NCBI GenBank assembly: GCA_017849575.1 | Contig: JAFIGV010000007.1 | Coordinates: 124,001-188,000 of the forward strand | Reading direction: 5' to 3' | Origin: Flavipsychrobacter sp. | GTDB taxonomy: Bacteria; Bacteroidota; Bacteroidia; Chitinophagales; Chitinophagaceae | Length of the DNA stretch: 64,000 nt | Made by a program: the position numbers and the translations under genes | Shown: one piece after another, positions 26,170 to 35,387 of the stretch | Layout: each line of letters begins with the position of its first letter | Position numbering within the stretch: the first letter of the stretch is position 1 | The notes under the pieces: model-generated | The model's input: the letters and a program-made list of their open reading frames with translations, nothing else | What the model was told of the DNA's origin: nothing | Databases searched by the model: none

Positions 26170-27282
26170 TTAAAGACTTCCTGCATTCTTTAGCGTAACG
26201 GGCGCTCCATTGTAGAGCTTGCCATCATATTGCACAATGAATTTTTCACCCTTGTCGAGACCGGACAGTACCTCCACCTCATTTCCCTGCTCCTTGCCCA
26301 GGCGCACCCAGCGTAGCAGTGCGGTATTATCGTGGCTAATGGTGTAGATACCGGCAAGTTCGTTCCGGCGCACGATGCTACTCAACGGTACCATTACTGC
26401 ATCCTGTGTGTGCGCCAGCCCTTCCGGCGCAGCGATGCTGATCTGTGCAAACATTCCGGCATAGAGGTCTTTTTGATCGGCAGCAGGTATAGAAATCCTA
26501 ACCGGGTATTGTCCTCCGGAATACTGTGATGAGGCACTCACTTCGGTTACCGTTCCCTTCACTACCTTTCGCGCAGCGGCAATGGTGATGAGTGCGGCCG
26601 TACCCGGTTTCAGCGCTGCAATATCAGCTTCCTGAACTGAGGCAGAAATCCGCAGACTGCCCTTCCCTTCGATGGCTACCACGGGCATGCCCGGTGAAGC
26701 CATATTGCCGACGTCCATCATTTTTTGGGTCACCACACCGCTGAAGGGCGCACGGACATTGGTATAGCTCATCTGTGCCTCTACCTCATTTCTCATTTGT
26801 CTTGCAGCCTGCAACGCTGCTTTGGCGCCATTGTACTGTAGTGCCATGTTCTCCAGCTCTTTTGCCGAAGCACTTTGATTTTTAAAAAGAGTTTTATATC
26901 GCTCGTAGTCTTTCTCGGCATTCTGAAAAGCAGCATCTGCCTGTGCAATTGCAGCTTCGGTCTGCGCTTTTTTAGCGGCTATGTCTGCACTGCTAATCGA
27001 GAAAAGCAACTGCCCCTCTTTTACGGCATCGCCCACTCTCACGTGTACGCCAGTGATATATCCCATCATGCGGGTGCTGATCATGGCCGATTGTGTGGCT
27101 TCCACCTGACCATTGGCTACGATGCCCGCACCGGCTGAACCGGATGGCGTAGCCACAACCACGGGTATGGGCTTGTCATTGTTCTTAATGGCTTTTGTTT
27201 CGTCGTCTCCCGAACAAGCGGCAAAGAAAACTGCCATTGCTGCGGCTGCAAATCCAGTCCGCGTAAATTGGTTCTTTATCAT
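26170..27282 (-). CDS. RND efflux periplasmic adaptor (membrane fusion protein)
   Basis: 370 residues. A lipoprotein signal ends with AVFFAACSG, so the mature protein is probably anchored through the cysteine. Then come the biotinyl-lipoyl-like half (GYITGVHVRVGDAVKEGQLLF, here in parts: ITGVHVRVGDAVKEGQ), a coiled-coil hairpin (about residues 105-175), the matching lipoyl half (VRAPFSGVVTQKMMDVGNM) and a beta-barrel. The adaptor joins the pump to TolC. It is 38 bp upstream of the pump gene and 13 bp downstream of the TolC gene. Confidence 0.93.
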   Translation of the reverse strand: MIKNQFTRTGFAAAAMAVFFAACSGDDETKAIKNNDKPIPVVVATPSGSAGAGIVANGQVEATQSAMISTRMMGYITGVHVRVGDAVKEGQLLFSISSADIAAKKAQTEAAIAQADAAFQNAEKDYERYKTLFKNQSASAKELENMALQYNGAKAALQAARQMRNEVEAQMSYTNVRAPFSGVVTQKMMDVGNMASPGMPVVAIEGKGSLRISASVQEADIAALKPGTAALITIAAARKVVKGTVTEVSASSQYSGGQYPVRISIPAADQKDLYAGMFAQISIAAPEGLAHTQDAVMVPLSSIVRRNELAGIYTISHDNTALLRWVRLGKEQGNEVEVLSGLDKGEKFIVQYDGKLYNGAPVTLKNAGSL

Positions 27283-27295
27283 GGGGTACTTTTTT

Positions 27296-28630
27296 TTAAG
27301 GATGATTTTTTGTGAGAAATTCCAGATAGATCAATGCACTGTTCTTTTCAAAAACAGCCTGCGCATAGGCTAAGCGCTGTTGTGAAAGCTGTGTCTGCGC
27401 CATCAGCAGATCGGTGGTGCTAACCAGGCCCTGTTCATGACGGTTGCGTGTGATGCGCAATGCCTCCATTGCCTGATTGACCGCCTCCTGCTGTTGATTG
27501 ATCTTATAGCGCGCATCTTTAAGCTGGCGCAGCGCTTTCGAAATCTCGACGCGGCTTTGTTCTTTCGTTTGTTCCAACTCTTCAGCGAGCTTATCGCGCT
27601 CATACCTGCGGCTTTTCACTTTTTGATGCAAATCGCCCCGAAACAGATCCCACGACAATTGCGCACCCGCGAGATAACCATTTCCATAAAACCCGAAAGC
27701 GCGATCGTCGTGCAACTGATAATCTGCAAAGGCATTGAGACGAGGCAGATAATTCATTCGTTCGCTTTTCAACATTTCGTTATATGCCCCCACAGCAGAT
27801 TCCATAGCACGGATATCAGCCCGCGACTCCGGCAACACCACCTCATCAGCGGGCACATCTGCAAACACCGCCGTATCTGGCTGATAGGTGCTTCCTGCGG
27901 GACGATTCATCAAAACACTCAGAAAATCGGAAGCATTGTTGATATTGGATTGAGCCTCTGCGAGCTGTGTTTCGACGGTCTTCAGATGGACTTCAGTATT
28001 CAGAAAGTCGGACTGCTGCAGCATGCCAAGATCATAACGGTCTTTGATAAACTTGCGGGCCGACTGTGCGGTCACGAGCGCTTCTTCCATTACCGCCTTC
28101 ATATCCCAACTAAGCTGCAGTTGGAGATAAGACTGCTGCACCTGCCATACAACAAACTCTTCCGTACGCATTCTTTTGTAGCGATACAGTGCTACCTGTT
28201 TCGCAGCGGCGCGTCGGGCATACAACATATCCATGTTGAGCAGGGGCTGTTGCACCGAAAACTTTGTCATAAAGTCGGGGTGGTCCTCCGGATTATTTAA
28301 TCCTGCAGGGTCAAAGTCCATTGCAGAAATACGTTGCTGCTGCAGCTTAAAGCCAAAAGCATTCAACGGATTGTTGGTCGTGAACGCAGTGTAGGAGACG
28401 TTCACCTGTGGCATAAACACCGCATTCGTTTGTTTGTAACCCGCCTTTGCAACCTGCTCATCCAGCTTTGCGATAAGGATGTTCCGGTTTTGCTGAGTGG
28501 CTCTGTTGAGTGCGTCATCAAGCCTCAGGCGCTCAACGCTTTGTTGTGCAAGAGCCGGATAAACAGCGCAGAAGTAAAGTGCGGACAGCAGGACCCATAA
28601 CTTTCCTTGCTTCGATTGGTCTTCAGACAT
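27296..28630 (-). CDS. TolC family outer-membrane efflux protein
   Basis: 444 residues from the ATG at 28630, which places a signal peptide (cleavage near AYPALAQQ-like YPALAQQ) at the N-terminus; longer in-frame extensions would run into the promoter and are not used. Two OEP repeats rich in heptad-like helices (LDDALNRATQQNRNILIAKL; RRYERDKLAEELEQTKEQSR) form the channel. It provides the exit duct for the tripartite pump and is the first gene of the operon, with a perfect -7 box 20 bp upstream. Confidence 0.92.
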   Translation of the reverse strand: MSEDQSKQGKLWVLLSALYFCAVYPALAQQSVERLRLDDALNRATQQNRNILIAKLDEQVAKAGYKQTNAVFMPQVNVSYTAFTTNNPLNAFGFKLQQQRISAMDFDPAGLNNPEDHPDFMTKFSVQQPLLNMDMLYARRAAAKQVALYRYKRMRTEEFVVWQVQQSYLQLQLSWDMKAVMEEALVTAQSARKFIKDRYDLGMLQQSDFLNTEVHLKTVETQLAEAQSNINNASDFLSVLMNRPAGSTYQPDTAVFADVPADEVVLPESRADIRAMESAVGAYNEMLKSERMNYLPRLNAFADYQLHDDRAFGFYGNGYLAGAQLSWDLFRGDLHQKVKSRRYERDKLAEELEQTKEQSRVEISKALRQLKDARYKINQQQEAVNQAMEALRITRNRHEQGLVSTTDLLMAQTQLSQQRLAYAQAVFEKNSALIYLEFLTKNHP

Positions 28631-28650
28631 GCTATTGAAAAATTTGTGCG

Positions 28651-28658
28651 CAAAAATA
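28651..28658 (-). promoter_or_regulatory. -7 promoter element of the RND efflux operon
   Basis: Read on the minus strand this is TATTTTTG, an exact TAnnTTTG match, 20 bases before the TolC-family ATG. No -33 TTTG was found at the usual spacing, as expected of an activator-dependent promoter. Confidence 0.55.
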
Positions 28659-28663
28659 TTTTC

Positions 28664-28674
28664 GGGCATTGCCC
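28664..28674. promoter_or_regulatory. 11-bp palindrome in the efflux promoter
   Basis: GGGCATTGCCC has 5-bp arms around one T and lies 5 bases upstream of the -7 box, where a repressor or MerR/GntR-type activator could bind. No regulator gene is adjacent. Confidence 0.35.
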
Positions 28675-28798
28675 TTATGCGTGACATTAATCACAGCACC
28701 ACCCCAACAGGGAGGCTATTTGCCTATTGATATTCATGATACCGGACAACCTGGAGATCAAAACCGTTTCGGAACTTCGCCTCCAAACATCAAGACAT

Positions 28799-29398
28799 AT
28801 GAAAGCGTTTTGGAACAACCGCTTTACAGAACATACTGCGGTTTACGGAGAAGAGCCCAACCAGTTTTTCAAAGACTTTTTAGACGCACAACCGATGGCG
28901 GGCAGCATGCTGTTGCCGGCCGAAGGGCAAGGCAGAAATGCTATCTATGCAGCAAAAAAAGGCTGGCAGGTTGATGCATTTGATTTTAGCGAAGCGGCTC
29001 AAAAAACTACCCTGGACCGGGCAAAGCGCGAAGGAGTTTCTGTGCATTATGAAGTCACAGACATAGGAACATTCCGTGCCCATCGTCAGTACGACTGCAT
29101 AGCATTGATTTTTGTACACCAGCCGGAAAGCTTACGCAAATCCTTTCATCAGGAACTCGTGCAGGCGCTAAAGCCGGGCGGTTGGCTGGTGGCAGAGGTG
29201 TATAGCAAAAGCCAGATTCATAATAACACAGGTGGACCACAGGACCTGGCGATGCTCTATGACGTTGCTACTTTTAGAAGCGATTTTGAAGGATTCAACT
29301 TCCTGACCCTTGAGGAACTACATACCGACATCAGCGAAGGGATTTTTCACAGTGGCATGTCTGATGTAGTACGTTGTGTAGCGCGTAAACCGATGTAA
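28799..29398 (+). CDS. Class I SAM-dependent methyltransferase
   Basis: 199 residues from the ATG at 28799 (MKAFWNNRFTE), the usual beginning of the TehB/thiopurine-methyltransferase-like group; upstream in-frame codons add a non-conserved N-terminus. The SAM-binding motif I is LPAEGQGRNAIYAA, with the acidic residue in VDAFDFSEAA and a motif II-like YDCIALIFVH. The substrate is unknown. It is divergent from the efflux operon, with ~170 bp between start codons. Confidence 0.85.
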   Translation: MKAFWNNRFTEHTAVYGEEPNQFFKDFLDAQPMAGSMLLPAEGQGRNAIYAAKKGWQVDAFDFSEAAQKTTLDRAKREGVSVHYEVTDIGTFRAHRQYDCIALIFVHQPESLRKSFHQELVQALKPGGWLVAEVYSKSQIHNNTGGPQDLAMLYDVATFRSDFEGFNFLTLEELHTDISEGIFHSGMSDVVRCVARKPM

Positions 29399-29587
29399 AT
29401 CTCAGTCCCTATTCACTTCGCGTATGTAAAAATACAGGTCCGTGTTTTAGTCCGTTAGGAGATGCGCTTCCGTGCAGCGAGCGACGGAAATAGGTTGCTT
29501 CCGAATTTTTCTTTTTCGTCTGTTTTTTTACGGCGCGGTTTTTTTACCCCTTCCGGCATTGGAAAACTATCTAAAATCAAATTGACA

Positions 29588-30142
29588 ATGGCAAGTATTG
29601 AAGGTAAAAAAGTAGCGCTGCTTACAGAACAAGGCTTTGAAGAAGTGGAACTTACATCACCGATGCAGGCCCTGAAGGACGCGGGTGCAACGGTTCATGT
29701 AATTTCTCCCAATGCAGGAAAAGTAAAGGGCTGGAACCACACGGACTGGGGCAAAGAAGTGCCTGTAGATAAGGTGCTCGATGAAGCCAACCCGGCAGAA
29801 TATGATATGCTCATGTTGCCCGGAGGGGTGATGAACCCCGACAAGCTTCGTCAGAACAGTAAGGCAGTGGCATTTGCCCAGCATTTTCTTGAGACGGGTA
29901 AACCCCTTGCGGCTATTTGCCACGGACCGCAACTACTCATTGAAACAGGGCTGATCGATGGAAGAAAAATGACCTCCTACCCTTCGCTGCGCACCGATCT
30001 GGAGAATGCAGGTGTGCAGTGGGAAGACAAGGAAGTGATCGTGGATCATGGACTGGTAACGAGCAGAAAGCCGGACGATCTGGAAGCCTTCAACAAAAAA
30101 ATGCTGGAAGAACTTCGCGAAGGGCAACACCAGCCTCAATAA
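29588..30142 (+). CDS. DJ-1/PfpI family protein (type 1 glutamine amidotransferase-like)
   Basis: 184 residues. It has the nucleophile elbow AICHGPQLL with Cys, the conserved glutamate near the N-terminus (TEQGFEEVELTSP), and the YDMLMLPGGVMNPD loop. It matches the PfpI/YhbO/YajL group, for which protease, chaperone or deglycase activity has been proposed in different members. The start is the ATG at 29588; an in-frame upstream region is Phe/Ser-rich and unlike the family. It ends at a strong terminator. Confidence 0.9.
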   Translation: MASIEGKKVALLTEQGFEEVELTSPMQALKDAGATVHVISPNAGKVKGWNHTDWGKEVPVDKVLDEANPAEYDMLMLPGGVMNPDKLRQNSKAVAFAQHFLETGKPLAAICHGPQLLIETGLIDGRKMTSYPSLRTDLENAGVQWEDKEVIVDHGLVTSRKPDDLEAFNKKMLEELREGQHQPQ

Positions 30143-30151
30143 AACCCCGGG

Positions 30152-30179
30152 GTGGCCTGAACCAACAGGCCACTCTATT
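30152..30179 (+). terminator. Terminator of the DJ-1/PfpI gene
   Basis: A perfect 8-bp stem (GTGGCCTG at 30152-30159 with 30166-30173) and loop AACCAA are followed by TCTATTTTT. It lies between convergent genes and may act on both. Confidence 0.75.
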
Positions 30180-30182
30180 TTT

Positions 30183-30677
30183 CTAAAAATATCCAAAGTA
30201 CATTCTGGAATACGTTGCGTATTCGATGTTCAGTTCATCTCCCACTTCAAGCCTTCTATAATCGGGCTCACTCACTTCTATGCTTAACCTAACCGCCGAG
30301 CTGAGATAAAAAAAATAAGCGTTGTTCACGGGCATATATTGTTTGCGGGTGATAAACACTCGTTCTACAGTCTTCGTTGCATACTTCAGATCTAATTGCA
30401 CCCGGCGAAGGTTGTGATAATATCCCCAGTAAATGCCTGCAGCCGAAAAGCAAAGCAAAAACACAACGCCGATAAAATAGTGAAACAGAGAAAAAGGATT
30501 TTCCTGCCCTCCCAGCGCCCGAAACCAGGCCACAATAAAGGGACAGAGAAAGCACAGGACCATAAAAACGCGAATGATCTTGTAGGTCTGCCGGCGTTCT
30601 TTTTCTTCACGGCGCCGGAGAAAGGCCAGTTCATCGTTGTTGAGCGACTCCTGATATTTTACGACTTCAATCGTCAT
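30183..30677 (-). CDS. Hypothetical two-helix membrane protein
   Basis: 164 residues. A charged N-terminus (ELAFLRRREEKERR) is followed by two membrane helices (about residues 35-52 and 66-86), and then a beta-rich soluble domain of ~75 residues (TVERVFITRKQYMPVNN...). No family was recognised. It begins 1 bp after the M32 carboxypeptidase stop, so it is in the same transcript. Confidence 0.75.
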   Translation of the reverse strand: MTIEVVKYQESLNNDELAFLRRREEKERRQTYKIIRVFMVLCFLCPFIVAWFRALGGQENPFSLFHYFIGVVFLLCFSAAGIYWGYYHNLRRVQLDLKYATKTVERVFITRKQYMPVNNAYFFYLSSAVRLSIEVSEPDYRRLEVGDELNIEYATYSRMYFGYF

Positions 30678-30678
30678 A

Positions 30679-32193
30679 CTACGCCTTTAATTCAACGCCG
30701 TAAACCGCCGAATATTTTTGCCGGGCATAATGTAAAAAGCAGGAAACGTCCAGACCTTTCCCGGTGACGCGCGCACAGAGTTCTTCGCTGCGGTAACGTC
30801 GGCCATACTGATGTATATGGATACGCAACCATTGTAGAAGAGTTGAGAAATTGCCCAAAGCCACCTGTTCTTTTAGATTCGGAAGGTCTTTCTCTGCCTG
30901 CTCATAAAACTGCGCGGCATAGAAACTGCCCAGAGAATAAGTGGGGAAATAGCCAAAGCTGCCGTGGCTCCAGTGCACATCCTGCAACACACCACTCAGA
31001 TCATCTTTTGCCGCTATACCAAGGTATTTGTGATAATATTCGTTCCACACACCTGAAAGATCGCGTGGATGAAGTACTCCCTCCAGCAAAGCCTTTTCGA
31101 TTTCGTAGCGAATCATCACATGAAAATGATAGGTAAGTTCGTCAGCTTCAGTGCGTATAAGAGAAGGGGCAACTTTGTTGGAAGCCTTAAAAAATTCTGT
31201 AGCCGAAACATTAGCTAAAGCATCAGAGAAAACGCCCTGGAGGATCGGGAAGAAATGCTGCCAGAAACTGAGACCCCGCCCCAGACAATTTTCCCAAAGC
31301 CTTGATTGCGACTCGTGGATGGAAAGCGAAGCAGCAGCGCCCAGCGGCAGTCCATATTGTTCCTCCGGAAGTCCTTGCTCATATAAGGCATGGCCGCCTT
31401 CGTGTATCGAGCTCCAGAGAAGTGAAGCAAGATTTGTTTCGTCCACCCTGGTGGTGACACGTACATCGGTGGGTGCAAACGAAGTAGTGAACGGATGCTC
31501 GGAATAATCCTGCCGGCCGGCATCGAGATCATAGCCCATCTGCGCCAGTACTTTCACGGAAAACTCAAATTGTTTCTCCCGCGCGTAGTGTCGGAAAAAA
31601 AACTGATCATCCACCTGCGGAGCCGCCGCAATCTGTCCAAGCAAAGGCGGCAACTGCTGACGCAACTCCTCAAAAACAGGATCGAGCATCGTTACAGTGG
31701 CGCCCTTTTCATAATCGTCGAGCAAGGCGTCGTAAGGATGCTGCGGGTAACCGTACAAGTCGGACTGCTGCCTTTTAAGGGCAATCATACGCTCCAACTC
31801 CGGCACATACACGGCAAAGTCGTTATCTCGCCTTGCCTTAATCCATGCACCATAACTCCTGCTGGTTTGTTCTGTCAAGGTCTCAACGAAAGCTGCTGAG
31901 AGTTTCTTTCCTTTCTGGTAATCTTCGAGGCTCAACATTACATTGCTCCGTGCAACGTCTTGAAGATCTTCTCTGCCGGCAAGTTCCTGCAGGAGGGTGC
32001 CATATAGCTCGCTGGTCAGCAGTTCGTGCGCCTGAGTAGCCAGAGTGGCCAGTTGGCGACCGCGGTGAGCAAATCCTTTTTGCGGCATATATACTTCCTG
32101 ATCCCAGCCGAGCACGGCAGCGGCATTGTTGAAGTCGGCCGCCTTTTGGGTAATGGATATATACTGCTCGTAAAGTTCGTTGGTGGTTCGCAT
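30679..32193 (-). CDS. M32 family metallocarboxypeptidase (Taq type)
   Basis: 504 residues, the usual length. The zinc motif HEGGH (H264, E265, H268) is followed by HESQSRLWEN, which supplies the third ligand (E294), and by the conserved IRTEADELTYHFHV segment with substrate-binding residues. It removes C-terminal residues from peptides in the cytoplasm; no signal peptide. It is directly followed by a small membrane-protein gene and lies 78 bp downstream of the Rel/SpoT gene. Confidence 0.95.
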   Translation of the reverse strand: MRTTNELYEQYISITQKAADFNNAAAVLGWDQEVYMPQKGFAHRGRQLATLATQAHELLTSELYGTLLQELAGREDLQDVARSNVMLSLEDYQKGKKLSAAFVETLTEQTSRSYGAWIKARRDNDFAVYVPELERMIALKRQQSDLYGYPQHPYDALLDDYEKGATVTMLDPVFEELRQQLPPLLGQIAAAPQVDDQFFFRHYAREKQFEFSVKVLAQMGYDLDAGRQDYSEHPFTTSFAPTDVRVTTRVDETNLASLLWSSIHEGGHALYEQGLPEEQYGLPLGAAASLSIHESQSRLWENCLGRGLSFWQHFFPILQGVFSDALANVSATEFFKASNKVAPSLIRTEADELTYHFHVMIRYEIEKALLEGVLHPRDLSGVWNEYYHKYLGIAAKDDLSGVLQDVHWSHGSFGYFPTYSLGSFYAAQFYEQAEKDLPNLKEQVALGNFSTLLQWLRIHIHQYGRRYRSEELCARVTGKGLDVSCFLHYARQKYSAVYGVELKA

Positions 32194-32271
32194 GTTAACT
32201 ATTTACTGCAACCGGAGCCATAGCCTTTTCGGGCTGCGCACGCGGCTTGCATCTGCATCATTGAAAAAAAA

Positions 32272-34527
32272 TTATTCCTGCTGTGCCTCGAGGCGTTCCA
32301 CTTTGGTAATACCCTGCAGGTTACCCAAGGCCTGGCACAGCGCATCAAGTTCCTCCCGGTCATGTACAAACACCATGATATTGCCTTCGAAAGTCCCATC
32401 GCGGGAGTCTATCGAAATAGAACGCATATTCATATTCAACTCGCCGGAGATAACATTGGTAATTTTCTGAATCACGCCCACATCGTCCAGACCGGTCAGT
32501 CGCACGCCGCTCAGGAACGATATTTCCTTGTTTTTCGCCCATTTGGTTTTCACGACTCTATGCCCATAGTTTGCGAGCAACTGGGCAGCATTGGGGCAAT
32601 CGGTACGATGTATTTTCAGGCCTTCGCCAGAGGTAATGAACCCAAAGACATCATCGCCGGGAATAGGCTGACAGCATTGCGCCAGTTTGTATTTTATCCT
32701 GTCCGAACTCTCTCCGAAAATAATCAGCTCGGCACCCTTTGCTGGTTTATGATGCTTTACCTCATCTTCTGAAATAAGCGAGCGTGATTCGAGCTTAATC
32801 TCTTTGGCGGGCTGATGTAATTTGTCGCCGTGCACCGAAAAGTTTTTCAACTCTTTGAGATCAAGACTCCCTACGGCCACAGCATAAAAAAGATCGAGTG
32901 GAGAAGGTTTTTTAAAATAAACGCAGAGTTCGTTCACATTATGTTGCGACAGCGGCACGTTCATATGGTCGAGCTTGCGCTGTAATACCGCTTTCCCATC
33001 GTCTCCTATCTTCCGCTTTTCTTCTTTGAGGTAATATTTTATCCGGGATTTCGCTTTGGCTGTAGTCACAAAGCCCAGCCAGTCTTCCGAAGGTTTTTGC
33101 TTGGAAGACGTGATGATCTCCACCTGATCTCCACTTTTCAACTGATGGCTGATGGGCACGAGCCGGTAATTTACCTTGGCGCCAATACAGCGTGCGCCCA
33201 GCTCAGAGTGAATATCGAAAGCGAAGTCGAGGGCCGTTGCGCCTTTCGGCAGCACCCGCATATCTCCCTTCGGAGTATAGATATAAATTTCTTCGGTGAA
33301 AAGATCAAGCTTAAAATCCTGAAGGAAATCGAGTGTATCTGTATCCGGATTCGTCAAAATATCCCGCAGATGCTGCAACCAGGAATCAAGCTTACTTTCC
33401 TGAGCCTGCGCGTTGCCTTCTTTATACTTCCAGTGCGCAGCAAGTCCTTTTTCGGCTATCTCGTTCATGCGGGCCGTGCGTATCTGCACTTCCACCCAGC
33501 GCCCTCCCGGCCCCATCACTGTGGTATGCAGCGCTTCATAGCCATTACCTTTGGGCACGCTGATCCAATCGCGCAGCCGGTCGGGGCTCGGACGATAAAA
33601 GTTGGTCACTATGGAGTACACCTTCCAGCAATCTTCTTTCTCTTTTTCAATAGCGGAGCTCAGGATGATCCGGATGGCAAAAAGATCAAAAACCTCTTCG
33701 AAAGAAACATGCTTCGTCCGCATCTTATTCCAGATGCTGTGTATGGCTTTGGGCCGGCCATAGATTTCGAAATCGAATCCGGAAGCCTGAAGCTCTTCTC
33801 TGATAGGCCGGATAAATTCATTGATATAGCGGCTTCGGTCGCGCTTGGTTTCCTTCAGCCCTTTCGCAATTTCCGTATAGACCTCCGGTTGCGTATACTT
33901 CAGCGCCAGATCCTCCAGTTCCGACTTGATTTCATAAAGGCCGAGTCTGTGCGCCAGAGGGCTGTAGATATAAGTCGTCTCCGAAGAAATTTTCAACTGC
34001 TTTTCTCTGCTCATACTATCGAGCGTCCGCATATTATGCAGTCTGTCGGCGAGCTTAATGAGGATTACCCGTGGATCGTCTGCGAGTGTCAGCAGTATTT
34101 TCCGAAAGTTTTCTGCCTGAACGGTGGTATCTGCTTTGAGATCCACAACGTTCGAAATCTTGGTGAGCCCGTCAATGATCTTTGCGAAAATGACACCGAA
34201 CTCCTGCTCAATTTCTTCCAGCGTCACTTCGGTATCTTCTACCGTGTCGTGTAGCAATGCACAAATAGCAGAGGTAACGCCAAGGCCTATTTCCTCTACC
34301 ACGATACGCGCTACGGCAATAGGATGCAGAATGTATGGCTCTCCCGATTTTCTGCGCATATCGCGGTGAGCTTCCACCGAAATTTCGAATGCGCGCCGTA
34401 CAAGCCTCCTGTCGCCCTTTTTCAGTCTTTGCTTTAAAGCACGGAGCAAGGCACGATACTGGCGTAAGATGAGCTTTTTTTCTTCCTCTTCGTTCTTGTT
34501 GTATGTAGTCACAGTTGCTGTCGTCAT
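32272..34527 (-). CDS. Bifunctional (p)ppGpp synthetase/hydrolase (Rel/SpoT)
   Basis: 751 residues with the full long-RSH layout: an HD hydrolase domain with ALLHDTVEDTEVT and intact HD; a synthetase domain with DLFAIRIIL, SVPKGNGYEALHTTV; the TGS domain (IYIYTPKGDMRVLPKGATALDFAF, here in parts: YTPKGDMRVLPKGATALDFA); a conserved Cys region (KLAQCCQPIPGDDVFGFI); and a C-terminal ACT domain. It controls the stringent response. Both catalytic parts look complete, as expected for a single bifunctional enzyme. The start is the ATG at 34527. Confidence 0.95.
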   Translation of the reverse strand: MTTATVTTYNKNEEEEKKLILRQYRALLRALKQRLKKGDRRLVRRAFEISVEAHRDMRRKSGEPYILHPIAVARIVVEEIGLGVTSAICALLHDTVEDTEVTLEEIEQEFGVIFAKIIDGLTKISNVVDLKADTTVQAENFRKILLTLADDPRVILIKLADRLHNMRTLDSMSREKQLKISSETTYIYSPLAHRLGLYEIKSELEDLALKYTQPEVYTEIAKGLKETKRDRSRYINEFIRPIREELQASGFDFEIYGRPKAIHSIWNKMRTKHVSFEEVFDLFAIRIILSSAIEKEKEDCWKVYSIVTNFYRPSPDRLRDWISVPKGNGYEALHTTVMGPGGRWVEVQIRTARMNEIAEKGLAAHWKYKEGNAQAQESKLDSWLQHLRDILTNPDTDTLDFLQDFKLDLFTEEIYIYTPKGDMRVLPKGATALDFAFDIHSELGARCIGAKVNYRLVPISHQLKSGDQVEIITSSKQKPSEDWLGFVTTAKAKSRIKYYLKEEKRKIGDDGKAVLQRKLDHMNVPLSQHNVNELCVYFKKPSPLDLFYAVAVGSLDLKELKNFSVHGDKLHQPAKEIKLESRSLISEDEVKHHKPAKGAELIIFGESSDRIKYKLAQCCQPIPGDDVFGFITSGEGLKIHRTDCPNAAQLLANYGHRVVKTKWAKNKEISFLSGVRLTGLDDVGVIQKITNVISGELNMNMRSISIDSRDGTFEGNIMVFVHDREELDALCQALGNLQGITKVERLEAQQE

Positions 34528-34564
34528 AAATCGCTAAACCCAGCTTCAATTTACAACAAAAAAA

Positions 34565-34592
34565 ACGCTTGGTCTCGTTAAAGAACAAGCGC
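34565..34592 (-). terminator. Terminator of the P460-like lipoprotein gene
   Basis: A 6-bp stem CGCTTG/CAAGCG (34566-34571 with 34586-34591) is followed on the minus strand by an unbroken T run (plus-strand A run 34558-34565). It isolates the lipoprotein gene from the Rel/SpoT gene. Confidence 0.6.
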
Positions 34593-34642
34593 TGTAATCA
34601 AGAGTTGCGAAAGGTGTGTCGGCCGTCAACAGTCCGGAACAA

Positions 34643-35149
34643 TCAGGGGAAAAACTTATTCATCAACATATAATCAATACTGCCGCCCTGCGTATGACAG
34701 CCAATGCAGGCGCTGCCTTTGTTAGAAGCGGCCTCGGCGAGACTGCCTCCTTTATTTACATATCCCCATATCCACCCTCTGCTATCGGCCGCGGGATCGC
34801 CGCTGCGTTTCAGAAGCATGGCATACCGCTCCACCGTATTACTACTGGTCAATTCCTTTACGATGAATGATCCTTCCGGAAATTCAGCATCGGTCTTTAC
34901 CATCCCGTTGCTGTCGAGCATGGTGGCCGCTATTGCATTGTAGCGCGTGCGAAGCCGTGCAAAGTTGTGCCCGCTTCCACTGCTCCTGTCGAGCCATACG
35001 TCTGATTTTTTATACCAGGTAAATCCCGTTGTCTGGTCTGCCATAGTAAGCAGCTCCTTGTCAATGCCTGAGGCCTCCTCGGCCTTTTTGCAGGATGCGA
35101 TGGAAAGCAATAGGATGGCGATGAGGAATAGATGGTGCGTTCTTGTCAT
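34643..35149 (-). CDS. Cytochrome P460-like haem lipoprotein
   Basis: 168 residues. The lipoprotein signal ends LLLSIASCKK. The last 30 residues contain the c-type haem motif ACIGCH, preceded by the GYVNKGGSLAEAASNKGS segment and aromatic positions as in the P460 domain; the middle has TGFTWYKKSDVW and LTSSNTVERYAMLLKR. P460 proteins can oxidise hydroxylamine or bind NO and related compounds, but the crosslinking lysine cannot be confirmed by eye, and a plain monohaem cytochrome is possible. Confidence 0.65.
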   Translation of the reverse strand: MTRTHHLFLIAILLLSIASCKKAEEASGIDKELLTMADQTTGFTWYKKSDVWLDRSSGSGHNFARLRTRYNAIAATMLDSNGMVKTDAEFPEGSFIVKELTSSNTVERYAMLLKRSGDPAADSRGWIWGYVNKGGSLAEAASNKGSACIGCHTQGGSIDYMLMNKFFP

Positions 35150-35387
35150 AATGGTCAGTTTTTTATAAAGTTAAGCAAGCCCGGCATTGGAAATACTCGT
35201 TGGCTATTTATTAATGCTCATTTGTAGCGGAATGAAATTCAATAGTATTTTTTTCCCTTGCACCTTGTGTTGCACAAAGAGCATTTCGACAAAAATGACA
35301 ATCACCCCTCAACGCTGTGCATAGCTACCGATCTCCCGGTGGAAGCGGAAGAATTTCCGGCTCTGCAGGCAAGTATTCACCAGGGAT

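Noticed and set aside
27437-28300. 287-codon open frame opposite the TolC-family gene
   Set aside because: Antisense to a clear outer-membrane efflux gene; composition rich in His, Ile and Cys is typical of antisense frames.
33097-34254. Long open frame (385 codons) on the plus strand opposite the Rel/SpoT gene
   Set aside because: It is antisense to a well-conserved gene, with no domain or promoter; a by-product of codon use on the other strand.
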